From positions 1-5,910 of the forward strand of contig JACCUM010000302.1 of the NCBI GenBank assembly GCA_013811805.1: DNA of 5,910 bases, in the 5' to 3' direction. The translations under genes and the position numbers were made by a program. The notes under the pieces were generated by a model. That model had not been told where the DNA came from. It saw only the letters and a list, made by a program, of their open reading frames with translations, and made no database searches. The stretch comes from Geodermatophilaceae bacterium. GTDB taxonomy: Bacteria; Actinomycetota; Actinomycetes; Mycobacteriales; Geodermatophilaceae. This document shows, in pieces, positions 1 through 5,771 of this stretch (the stretch's first letter is position 1; the number at the start of each line of letters is the position of its first letter).

Positions 1-136
1 ACGGGTCGTCCGCCGCCTCGCGCAGCGCGGCGAGCGCCTCGGGCAGGCCGATCGTCCCGAGCGCCGACACGGCCTTGATCGCGATCCAGCGGCCTCGTCC
101 CGGTCGGGCTCCCACGAGACGCGCGAGCCACTCCCA
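1..136 (-). CDS. HEAT-repeat protein fragment, runs off left edge
   Basis: Read on the minus strand from 136 downwards, this stretch gives a helical-repeat sequence beginning WEWLARLVGARPGRGRW and continuing with IAIKAVSALGTIG, LPEALAALREA and ADDP. This is a typical HEAT/PBS-lyase-type repeat: paired helices, the 'AVxALGxIG' signature, then a second helix and D-P. HEAT proteins are protein-binding scaffolds; no partner can be named. The gene continues past base 1. The start is unclear. An in-frame TGA lies at 140-142, directly before the HEAT-like sequence, and the first in-frame start is a GTG at 113-115 without a well-spaced ribosome site. An ATG at 136-138 is one base out of frame; losing one G from the GGG after it would give MEWLARL. 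So it is either a short-started gene or one broken at its 5' end. It lies 88 bp downstream of the slipin stop on the same strand and might be co-transcribed. Confidence 0.4.
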
Positions 137-224
137 TGATCACAATTCTGGTACTGGCCGAGCAGGGTGAGACCGAGCTGACCGGGCGTCGAAATCCGGC
201 AAACCAGCAGTCCGGGCAGTACGG

Positions 225-1109
225 CTAGTCCAGCGGGGGGCCAGCCTTGCCCCCGGTGTCCTGGGTTGTGTTGCGGTCGAAGTCGATGTACAGCCGTGCG
301 CTGGCGTTACCACCGAGCGCCGAGAGGGTTTCCAGCTCACGCAGCCGCAGTAGGGCGGGGTGCTCGGCGTAGGCCGCGGCCGCCTCGGCCCTTCGCCGGA
401 GGGCGTCGACGTCAGCGTCGGCCCGCACGCGCATCACCTCGGCGTCGGCCTGCACTGTCAGCAGCGTGGCCTCCCGGCCGGCCTGCGCTTCCAGCCGCTG
501 TGCCTCGGCCCGCGCCGCGGCCTCGATCCTGCCCTGCTCGGCCTTGGTGCGCGACTCCACCAGCGCGGCCTCCGACAGCCTTTCTGTGGCGAGCACCCGG
601 TTCATGATCTCTTGCAGGTTGCCAGGGAACACGAGGTCTTTGACGTCCGCCCGCGAGATCGCGACGCCGTAGCCGGCGGCGGCATCGGTGACGTCGCGCA
701 GGATGTCCTCGGAGAGCTGGTTGCGGTTGATGAGGATCTCGGCGAGTTGCATGCTGGCGAGCGAGCGCCGGGCGGCGAGTTGTACGTCGCTGTAGATCCG
801 GTTCTCGTAGTCGGCGACCGACTCCAGCGCGGCGACCGGGTCGGTCACTCGGAACTGCGTGATCACACTCACCCGCAGCGCGACCTTGTCTGCAGTCAGG
901 ATTTCCTGGCCCTTGATCGTGATTTCTCTTTCGCGCATGTCCACCTGCACGACGTCTACGACAGGGGTTCGCCTGCCCCACCGGGGTGCCTTCGGCAGCC
1001 GGTAGCGGCCCGGCTCCAGCACGTCAGACAGCCGCCCGTCCTCGTACCGCAGGCCGCGGTGGGTGCTGCGGATGATCACTTCGTCACGACGTATCGGACG
1101 CGCTGCCAT
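225..1109 (-). CDS. Slipin / SPFH (band 7) domain protein
   Basis: 294-aa stomatin-like protein. The SPFH/band 7 domain spans roughly residues 10-175: a small N-terminal strand section (EPGRY at 32-36), VDVVQVDMRE at 51-60, the conserved VALRVSVITQFRVTDP at 76-91, then ARRSLASM and VKDLVFPGNLQEIMNRVLA at 156-174. An alanine/glutamate-rich coiled coil follows at about 175-248 (KAEQGRIEAAARAEAQRLEAQ), and the C-terminal RLYIDFDR is typical of prokaryotic slipins. Family members oligomerise on membranes and scaffold microdomains or regulate proteases and transporters. This one shows no hydrophobic N-terminal anchor, so it is either peripheral or held by partners. The start was set at ATG 1109 because AGGGGG (1116-1121) sits 6 nt upstream; an upstream ATG at 1199 would add 30 residues unlike the family. 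The product name is secure; the cellular role is unknown. Confidence 0.93.
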   Translation of the reverse strand: MAARPIRRDEVIIRSTHRGLRYEDGRLSDVLEPGRYRLPKAPRWGRRTPVVDVVQVDMREREITIKGQEILTADKVALRVSVITQFRVTDPVAALESVADYENRIYSDVQLAARRSLASMQLAEILINRNQLSEDILRDVTDAAAGYGVAISRADVKDLVFPGNLQEIMNRVLATERLSEAALVESRTKAEQGRIEAAARAEAQRLEAQAGREATLLTVQADAEVMRVRADADVDALRRRAEAAAAYAEHPALLRLRELETLSALGGNASARLYIDFDRNTTQDTGGKAGPPLD

Positions 1110-1471
1110 GCCGATCCCCCTGCGTGTGGTGCCTGTGGGTAGGCGGGCCCCCCGGCACTCGATCCGATCTGCAGGACGAGCTTGGTGATGAACGGCCATT
1201 AGCTGGGGATGAGTGAGTCCAATCGCACAGCCGTCGGAATGTCGCTCGCTACTGAACCGAGCCGGGGAGCCCTTGGCCGCGCAGCGTACCCCCGACCCCC
1301 GCCGGTCGGCGATCGGTTTCCCCCTGTGACATCCCCGGTGCTGGGCGCACCCGGCGGATCAGCACGCTGCCCCGCGCCGACCTCGGTGCACTGTGCCCGA
1401 CTGTTCGGGCACTGTCCTGGCCGTCAAGCGGCGACGTTGGCTCACTGCGAGTCTCGAGCTGCACGCACCTA
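1110..1471. other. Non-coding spacer between slipin and doxX
   Basis: No supported gene lies in this 362-bp stretch; the open frames in it are low-complexity shadows without ribosome sites or family resemblance. It holds the slipin ribosome binding site (1116-1121, minus), presumably the slipin promoter, and the hairpin at 1393-1412. I could not identify a convincing -35/-10 pair for slipin. Confidence 0.6.
1393..1412 (-). terminator. Hairpin downstream of doxX, candidate terminator
   Basis: A perfect 8-bp inverted repeat, GTGCCCGA / TCGGGCAC, with a 4-nt loop (CTGT, 1401-1404), about 60 nt beyond the doxX stop codon in the direction of doxX transcription. There is no U-tract after it on the minus strand. 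Actinobacterial terminators often lack one, but this leaves the assignment tentative. It could also serve as a transcript-stabilising 3' stem. Confidence 0.45.
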
Positions 1472-1951
1472 CTACCGGTTACTGAGCCTTCGCCATAACC
1501 GCCCTACCCAGGTGTCGATGCCGAACCAATGGTCGAGGCTCAGCTGACCCGGGCCAGCGATCACCAACGCGAGCGCGATGGCGATGAGCGTGAGGTTGAA
1601 CTCATAGCCCTGGTTCTGGATGAAGAAGCCATTGCGGCCGGTGACCAGGGCGATCGCAACGACCATATTCCCGACGAGAGCCAGTCCCACCAGGCGCGTG
1701 AGCACACCGATGATCAACAAGAGCCCACCGCCGAACTCGATGGTGCCGCCAAGCACGGCGAAGAGCATGCCCGGCTGGAGTCCGATTCCCGACATCATCC
1801 GGGCTGTGCCGTCGAGTCCGCCGCCACTAAACGCGCCGAAGAGCTTCTGCGCTCCGTGGCCGAGAAAGACGATGCCCACGACCACGCGCAGCATGAGCAA
1901 CGCGAGGTCCGGATTGCGGATGGCGGTCGTTCGTTTCGAGGCAATTGTCAT
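1472..1951 (-). CDS. DoxX family membrane protein
   Basis: 159-aa integral membrane protein of the DoxX family (YphA/DoxX/SURF4-like). Four hydrophobic segments lie at about residues 17-36, 61-83, 86-105 and 119-133. Hallmarks are HGAQKLFGAF (31-41) after the first segment, IEFGGGLLL in the second, GYEFNLTLIAIALAL (115-129), and the closing GPGQLSLDHW (133-142). Some relatives are linked to thiosulfate:quinone oxidation or to redox and oxidative-stress membrane complexes (for example mycobacterial DoxX with SodA and SseA), but most are uncharacterised, so no substrate is assigned. The ATG start at 1951 is preceded by AGGAG with a 7-nt spacer. The gene is divergent from the IclR regulator, with 88 bp between the start codons, so that regulator is the obvious candidate controller. 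Length matches the family. Confidence 0.93.
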   Translation of the reverse strand: MTIASKRTTAIRNPDLALLMLRVVVGIVFLGHGAQKLFGAFSGGGLDGTARMMSGIGLQPGMLFAVLGGTIEFGGGLLLIIGVLTRLVGLALVGNMVVAIALVTGRNGFFIQNQGYEFNLTLIAIALALVIAGPGQLSLDHWFGIDTWVGRLWRRLSNR

Positions 1952-1995
1952 CAGTTCGCTCCTGTCGCACGTTCCTGCTGAAAGAAGATCAACCC

Positions 1996-2001
1996 AGTAT
2001 G
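1996..2001 (-). promoter_or_regulatory. Possible -10 element for doxX
   Basis: On the minus strand this reads CATACT, a 4/6 match to TATAAT with the key A2 and T6. It would place the transcript start near 1989, giving a leader of about 38 nt that contains the doxX AGGAG. No good -35 box is visible upstream (best is a weak TCGACC at 15-bp spacing), so the call is tentative. Confidence 0.25.
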
Positions 2002-2027
2002 GACAACAGATAGGGAGGTCGATGGTC

Positions 2028-2033
2028 TAGAAT
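2028..2033 (+). promoter_or_regulatory. -10 box for a leaderless IclR-family transcript
   Basis: TAGAAT matches TANNNT. Its last base is 7 nt before the GTG start at 2040, which is the expected position of the transcription start. The regulator has no ribosome site at normal distance (the nearest purine run, GGGAGG at 2013-2018, is over 20 nt away), so a leaderless mRNA explains the start best. The box is embedded in the 8-bp palindrome AGAATTCT (2029-2036), which could be part of an operator for autoregulation. Confidence 0.45.
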
Positions 2034-2039
2034 TCTGCT

Positions 2040-2801
2040 GTGCAGAAGAAAGCTCCGACGTATCCCATCGAGTCTGTGGACCGCGCACTGCGGCTGCTCC
2101 GGCTGGTCGCCGCGGACGGATCGCTCCGGCTCTCCGACGCGAGCGCCACCCTCGGCCTCGCCCTGTCGAGCACACATCGGCTTCTCGCGATGCTTGAGTG
2201 GCACGGCTTCGTGACCCGCGAGGCCGGCGGCCGCCAATACCTGGCCGGACCGACGCTTCTCGAGCTGGGCTGGACCCCAGCTGGCGACGACCTGCGAGGC
2301 GTAGCCCGACCGCACCTTCTCCGACTCACCCAGCAATACGGTGAAACGACACACCTGCTCCTGTTGCGCGGCCGACGGACGGATTTCGTCGACGGGGTGG
2401 AGGGTGAACGCTCGGTCCGGGTGGGGCTCCGGCTCGGCCAGTCGATGCCGGCACATGCGACCACGGGAGGCAAGGCGATGCTCGCCGCGATGGCTCCCAG
2501 CGTCCTAGACCAGCTCTATCCTGAGGAGGAGCTGGAGCGCATCACTACCCGGACAGTGCCAACCAAGCGCGACCTGCTGGGTCAACTCGATCGCGTCAGA
2601 CAGACCGGCTACGCGATCAATGACGGCGAGACTGAAGTCGACCTGCGGGCGGTCGGCGCCGCGATCGTCGACCGTCACGGAAGACCACGAGCGGCCATCG
2701 CCATCTCGGGCCCAGCCAGCCGCCTACCCCATTCCGACCTCCCCGTCCTTGGTGGCGCCGTCGCAGACGAGGCCCGCCAGATCGCCGGCAAACTCGCCTG
2801 A
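2040..2801 (+). CDS. IclR family transcriptional regulator
   Basis: 253-aa DNA-binding regulator. Residues about 8-68 form the winged helix-turn-helix: IESVDRALRLL, then LRLSDASATLGLALSSTHRLL (recognition helix about 42-52) and the wing GFVTREAGGRQYLAG. Residues about 80-250 form the IclR effector domain, with LRLGQSMPAHATTGGKAMLA (the family's LG-x3-PAHAT-x-GKA motif) and, near the C-terminus, GYAINDGETEVDLRAVGAAI and AIAISGPASRL. Full length for the family. IclR proteins bind small organic acids or aromatics and control, often divergently transcribed, catabolic genes. The ligand here cannot be predicted because the only divergent neighbour is doxX. GTG at 2040 is chosen because it coincides with the predicted transcription start of a leaderless mRNA and gives the usual short N-terminus; GTG 2076 is possible but would trim the first helix. 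Confidence 0.94.
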   Translation: MQKKAPTYPIESVDRALRLLRLVAADGSLRLSDASATLGLALSSTHRLLAMLEWHGFVTREAGGRQYLAGPTLLELGWTPAGDDLRGVARPHLLRLTQQYGETTHLLLLRGRRTDFVDGVEGERSVRVGLRLGQSMPAHATTGGKAMLAAMAPSVLDQLYPEEELERITTRTVPTKRDLLGQLDRVRQTGYAINDGETEVDLRAVGAAIVDRHGRPRAAIAISGPASRLPHSDLPVLGGAVADEARQIAGKLA

Positions 2802-3144
2802 CTCTGGCAGAGGGCTCGGTGCGGCGGTCGGAGGCGGCGGAGCCGAGGTGGCGATCCCGAGGGCGAGCTGTGGCGGCGGCGGTGTTGGTTATCTGCGGTG
2901 CCCGCGCGTCGCGGCCGAGATCGACGACGGTCACGCCAGAGGCACGATCACCGCATGGCGATCGAGTCGGTCACCTCGATGACAGCCCCGGCGGAATCGT
3001 GACGCTGCCTGGCGGTGCGCGTGCTCCACAGCTCGAGCGCCCGCATGACAGGTCCAAGGTCGGCAACTGCCGCAGGCAGCGTGCGTCCGCGGGTACCCGA
3101 CGTAACCGCGTCGATCGCGGTCCACCCGCATACCGTCGTTGCCT
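2802..3144. other. Stretch without a supported gene
   Basis: After the IclR stop there are 343 bp in which I find no gene with a start, ribosome site and family match. A tiny 4-bp stem (CTCT/AGAG, 2802-2812) follows the stop directly and is too weak to call a terminator. On the minus strand one frame stays open from 3151 to a TGA at 2948-2950 with good third-position G/C. It contains DLGPVMRALELWS and AGAVIEVTDSIAMR but has no plausible start codon at its 5' end. It may be the tail of a lost gene, or chance. Confidence 0.35.
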
Positions 3145-3641
3145 GTGCGCGTCACGTTCACCAAGCAGCCTGGCCGCCGCTACCTGATGACCGTCAGGCG
3201 GCAGGCAGGACCGAGCCTGGCCCCGCGCCAAGGTCCCGGCTACGACGACCATCTGCCCCACGACGCCGTGCACTTGCTCGTCGAGAACGAGGCTGGCCTC
3301 ACTGGCGGCGTGTTCGGACGGGTGGCCGCTGGACGGAGCAACATCTTCTGGCCGGCCGACCCGAAGCTGCAGCGCCGTCAAGCTCGCCGGGAGGCCAAGC
3401 GCCGCCGACCACGGCCGAGCGGGCCGACATGGCCCGTTCCGAGTTGCTCGCCTCGATCTGCCCGACGCTGTGGGAGCTACGTACCGGCCGGCGCAGCCAC
3501 GTGCCGCCATGGTTTTCGTCGGTCGAGCCCCCTGAGCTGGACGCTCCGCTGGTGGAGCGCATCATCGAACGCCTGGACGACTTCGCAGTGCGCTGGCACG
3601 CACTCCCCGAGTGCGGCAGCATCACGCTCTCGTGGCTACCA
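3145..3641 (+). pseudogene. Frameshifted actinobacterial hypothetical gene
   Basis: Two halves of one protein lie in adjacent frames. From GTG 3145 one frame reads MRVTFTKQPGRRYLMTV, GPGYDDHLPHDAVHLLVE, GLTGGVFGRVAAG, ending RREAKRRR near 3408. From about 3408 another frame continues TTAERADMARSELLAS, PELDAPLVERIIERLDDFAV and RWHALPECGSITLSW, up to about 3641. I recall this order (the PHDLVHxxVE and GxFGxLAAG motifs, an A-E-R-A-D helix, then RWxALPxGxSLTLxW) from actinobacterial proteins of unknown function; I cannot confirm it by search. One base missing in the GCCGCCG run around 3400-3408 accounts for the break; no slippery heptamer suggests programmed shifting. Repaired, it would be about 165 aa. 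Beyond 3641 the frame stays open but loses the family pattern, so the natural end is probably lost. No ribosome site precedes GTG 3145; a TACCGT box at 3131-3136 would allow a leaderless start. Confidence 0.6.
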
Positions 3642-3691
3642 CGCAACCCCGACCGGACCCGCGAGAAGCAGAACAACCCCACTCGCTGGCC

Positions 3692-3766
3692 AATTTCGCC
3701 GGAGCTGTGCACGGCGGCCACACCGCCATGGTCTTCGACGAGGTCTGTTGCGACAAGGTCTCCATC
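3692..3766 (+). pseudogene. Possible hot-dog thioesterase (PaaI-like) scrap
   Basis: This frame reads NFAGAVHGGHTAMVFDEV followed by a few residues and a TAG at 3788-3790. The core V-H-G-G-x-x-A-x-x-x-D-E resembles the active-site strand and helix of PaaI/THEM4-type acyl-CoA thioesterases (GxVHGGxxAxLxDE). Nothing recognisable precedes or follows it in any frame, and the rest of a hot-dog fold of about 130 residues is absent, so at most it is a leftover of about 25 residues. A chance match is possible, because the opposite strand is also open and G/C-biased here. Confidence 0.25.
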
Positions 3767-3859
3767 TTGGCCAGGCCCGCGCCACCGTAGTTCCCAACAA
3801 CACCTTCTCCACCAAGGCATCCACAGCACGAGAAACGTCGTGAGTGCCAGCGGCACAGC

Positions 3860-3992
3860 GGTCTCACCAACTCGACGTTGGGAACGGACCGATCCGAGCA
3901 CTGCCGGACACGAGAGTCCCTCCGACATCAAAGTCGTCCAAGACATGCTCGGCCACAGTTGGCTCGCCATCACCGCCGACACACTCGTTCCC
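3860..3992 (+). pseudogene. Tyrosine integrase C-terminal relic
   Basis: Remains of a phage/ICE-type tyrosine recombinase in two frames. At 3860 one frame gives GLTNSTLGT, resembling the 'FTNxxGTPxxP' stretch before the catalytic core of actinobacterial integrases. At 3924 another frame gives DIKVVQDMLGHSWLAITADTL. The usual sequence is V-x-x-V-Q-x-x-LGHSS-x-x-x-T-x-x-x-Y. LGH carries the conserved box II histidine neighbourhood (H at 3954-3956), but the position of the nucleophilic tyrosine after TADT is Leu (CTC at 3984-3986). The HxLRH box between the two parts is missing, so an internal deletion plus a frame change must be assumed. The relic cannot encode an active recombinase. It lies between the frameshifted gene at 3145 and the intact gene at 4121. 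Confidence 0.55.
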
Positions 3993-4066
3993 AGTCGAAG
4001 CGTGCCGGTGCCGTTGGTCGGCCGCGCCGGACGGGTGCTGACGGTTGTCCGCGATCTACCCTGGCG

Positions 4067-4085
4067 AGGCGGGGCCGTCCCGCCT
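4067..4085 (+). terminator. Hairpin upstream of the F420-type gene
   Basis: A perfect 7-bp G/C-rich stem, AGGCGGG / CCCGCCT, with a 5-nt loop (4074-4078), ends 35 nt before ATG 4121. It could end transcription coming from the decayed region on the left, or form a 5' leader stem in the downstream transcript. No U-tract is present. Confidence 0.3.
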
Positions 4086-4120
4086 ATTGCGCGACATCGC
4101 ATCGTCCTGCGAGGAGACCC

Positions 4121-4555
4121 ATGGCGCCCGTCGTCCCCGAAGCCGATACCGAGTTCGGCGCCCGTGTCGCCCGCCGCCTGCGCGAGGACCACCTTGCGTG
4201 GTTCACCGCAGTTGACAGAGTGGGCACCCCGCAGCCGTCTCCGGTGTGGTTTGTATGGAATGAAGCCTCGTCCACAGCGCTGGTCTACAGCCGCGCCGAC
4301 GCCAAACGGCTCGATCACATTCGCGCCCATCCCCAGATCGCCCTGCACCTGGATGGCGACGGGCAGGGCGGCGACATCGTCGTGCTCACCGGTGAGGCCG
4401 AGATCGACCCCGACGAGCCGCCAGCACACAAGAACGCGCCCTACATCGCGAAATACGGCGAGCTCATCCGAAGCGGCTGGCCGACCGCCGAGGAGTTCGC
4501 CTCGATCTACTCGGTGCCGATCCGCATCCGGGCCCGCCGGGTCCGTGGGCACTGA
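4121..4555 (+). CDS. PPOX-class probable F420-dependent enzyme, Rv3369 type
   Basis: 144-aa protein of the pyridoxamine 5'-phosphate oxidase-like split-barrel superfamily. It begins with a helix (residues 12-30, RVARRLREDHLAWFTAV), then RVGTPQPSPVWFVWN (33-47), a strand pair with LVYSRADAKRLDHIRAHP (54-71), IALHLDGDG (73-81) and IVVLTGEAEI (86-95), and ends SVPIRIRARRVRGH. The pattern and the 144-residue length match the mycobacterial Rv3369 group (TIGR03667), thought to bind deazaflavin F420 and reduce small substrates; the substrate is unknown. The Ser/Arg-Ala-x-x-K-R region after the third strand is where this superfamily contacts the cofactor phosphate. ATG 4121 is preceded by GAGGAG (4111-4116) at a short 4-nt spacing. 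The same frame is open back to 3878, but that part is unlike the family. Soluble and cytoplasmic, with no operon partner; its downstream neighbour is convergent. Confidence 0.9.
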   Translation: MAPVVPEADTEFGARVARRLREDHLAWFTAVDRVGTPQPSPVWFVWNEASSTALVYSRADAKRLDHIRAHPQIALHLDGDGQGGDIVVLTGEAEIDPDEPPAHKNAPYIAKYGELIRSGWPTAEEFASIYSVPIRIRARRVRGH

Positions 4556-4806
4556 CCAAACGGAACCGTCACGGGCCGGCGTTCGGCACCCCGGCTGCAA
4601 TGGGAAGCAACACTCGGAACCTCAGGCGACCCTGTCGGCTGGCGTGGGGGGTCGGGGTCCGGCCACCGAGACCGGGAACGAGGCGGCGCCGACTCTGACA
4701 CCTCGCCCTCACCCGCCACCCCACGCCACGGTCCGGGCGATGTGGATTCGAGGCCCCACGGTCCCTCCGGCCTGCAGGGAACCAGCCTGCCGAGCTGATC
4801 GAGCCT
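4556..4806. other. Intergenic region between convergent genes
   Basis: No gene is supported in these 251 bp. A 10-bp perfect inverted repeat (TGGCGTGGGG at 4640-4649 and its complement at 4719-4728, 69 nt apart) lies here. It is too widely spaced for a classical terminator, and no strong bidirectional hairpin is obvious. Confidence 0.5.
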
Positions 4807-5607
4807 TCAGGTCTTGCGGGCGACTCCGGCGAGAAACGTCATCCCGGCATAGCTCAGAGAGAGTCCATCGCCCCGCCACTTCGAGACCTCCACGATCCCC
4901 GGCTCGGCAAGCTCGAGCCCATCGAACAACAGCGCGAACTCGTCCGGGTGATGAAACACGAATGGTGTCGTGGCGGAGTAGACGGCCTGGATGCGGGCGA
5001 CGTCGGGAGCGGCGAGATCCGCCGCGCAGGCAGCGGAGATCGCGACGAGGCTCCCCGGAGCGAGCTGGTCGACGTAGCTCGTCACCAGAGCGGCCGCGTC
5101 GCGCCGATCAACGAAATGCAGCACGGCCACCAGCAGCAGACCCAGCGGGGCGTTGAGATCGATCGCCTGGCGCACGACCGGATCGGCGAGCACTTCCGCG
5201 GGATGACGCAGGTCGTGGTGCACGGCGACGACCCGCGGCGTATCGGCCCGCAAAGCGCGGTTGAACGCCGTCACCGTCGGATCGTTGTCCACATACGCCA
5301 CCGTGACCTCCGGGTCGACATCCCGCGCCACCTCGTGGACGTTCGGCGAGGTCGGCAGCCCGGTACCGAGGTCGAGGAACTGACCGATCCCCGACTCGGC
5401 CATCAGCTGCACCGCCCGGACCAGGAAGCGTCGGTTCGCCCGGGCCGACTCGCGGACACCGGGGATCGCGTGCTGCAGGTGTTCGGCGGCCTGGCGATCG
5501 ACCGCGAAGTTGTCCTTGCCGCCCAGCAGGTAGTCATAGATCCGGACCGGGTTTGGCAGTAGCGGCTCCTGCTCTGCAGCTCCACCCGAGCGATCTTCGT
5601 GCCCCAC
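4807..5607 (-). CDS. SAM-dependent methyltransferase, DUF574 family
   Basis: 266-aa member of the DUF574/Methyltransf_19 family (PF04672), greatly expanded in actinomycetes. The N-terminal signature NPVRIYDYLLGGKDNFAVDR (19-38) is diagnostic. The Rossmann core follows: FLDLGTGLPTSPNVHEVA (77-94) is the SAM-binding glycine loop, VAYVDNDPTV (103-112) carries the acidic residue expected to hold the ribose hydroxyls, HHDLRHP (130-136) is motif III-like, and LGLLLVAVLHFV (155-166) is the strand after it. The C-terminus ends YAGMTFLAGVARKT. Substrates of the family are mostly unknown; many members sit beside regulators or natural-product genes, but no such partner is visible here. The GTG at 5607 is preferred because AGGGGG (5615-5620) sits 7 nt upstream. 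A TTG at 5643 would add 12 residues without a ribosome site. Convergent with the F420-type gene. Confidence 0.95.
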   Translation of the reverse strand: MGHEDRSGGAAEQEPLLPNPVRIYDYLLGGKDNFAVDRQAAEHLQHAIPGVRESARANRRFLVRAVQLMAESGIGQFLDLGTGLPTSPNVHEVARDVDPEVTVAYVDNDPTVTAFNRALRADTPRVVAVHHDLRHPAEVLADPVVRQAIDLNAPLGLLLVAVLHFVDRRDAAALVTSYVDQLAPGSLVAISAACAADLAAPDVARIQAVYSATTPFVFHHPDEFALLFDGLELAEPGIVEVSKWRGDGLSLSYAGMTFLAGVARKT

Positions 5608-5727
5608 GGGTCCACCCCCTCGGATCCGGTCGGGATCGTCCAACTGCTATTGAGCGTAGCGACAGGCCAGTGTTGCCGACGCTGGAGCGACCATCGAGCG
5701 TCAACCGACCACAACGGACGCCAAGTC

Positions 5728-5768
5728 CTGAACCACTTGATAGATATCAGCAGCTCAGATCGGTTCAG
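5728..5768. repeat. Nested inverted repeats beside the tRNA fragment
   Basis: CTGAACC (5728-5734) and GGTTCAG (5762-5768) are perfect 7-bp inverted arms. Between them sits an AT-rich palindrome, TGATA-GA-TATCA (5738-5749), conspicuous in this GC-rich window. The structure lies 3 nt beyond the CCA end of the tRNA fragment. It may be an old tRNA terminator or a recombinase/regulator binding site; it also lies upstream of the methyltransferase and could act there. Confidence 0.35.
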
Positions 5769-5771
5769 AGG

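Noticed and set aside
360..1142. A 260-codon plus-strand open frame opposite slipin
   Set aside because: Mirror-strand shadow of a clear slipin gene, with biased, low-complexity composition.
1200..1390. A possible ECF-type promoter (GGAAAC box) upstream of slipin on the minus strand
   Set aside because: Only the -35-like half is visible; the -10 half is a poor match and spacing is uncertain.
1209..1547. A 112-codon plus-strand open frame in the slipin-doxX gap
   Set aside because: Pro/Arg/Ala-rich, no ribosome site, overlaps the doxX 3' end and the hairpin; no family match.
1529..1981. A 150-codon plus-strand open frame opposite doxX
   Set aside because: Acidic and glutamine-rich antisense shadow of the DoxX membrane segments.
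3299..4600. A 433-codon minus-strand open frame
   Set aside because: Antisense to the frameshifted gene, the integrase relic and the intact F420-type gene. No family resemblance and no ribosome site.
4640..4728. A 10-bp inverted repeat with a 69-nt gap between convergent genes
   Set aside because: Too widely spaced for a terminator stem, and G/C-rich 10-mers of this kind can arise by chance; noted only under the intergenic region.
3015..5156. A 713-codon plus-strand open frame
   Set aside because: It is an artefact of high GC. It contains the second half of the 3145 gene and the integrase relic by coincidence of frame, then runs out of frame through the F420-type gene and antisense to the methyltransferase; its composition is Arg/Pro/Ser-rich and not protein-like overall.
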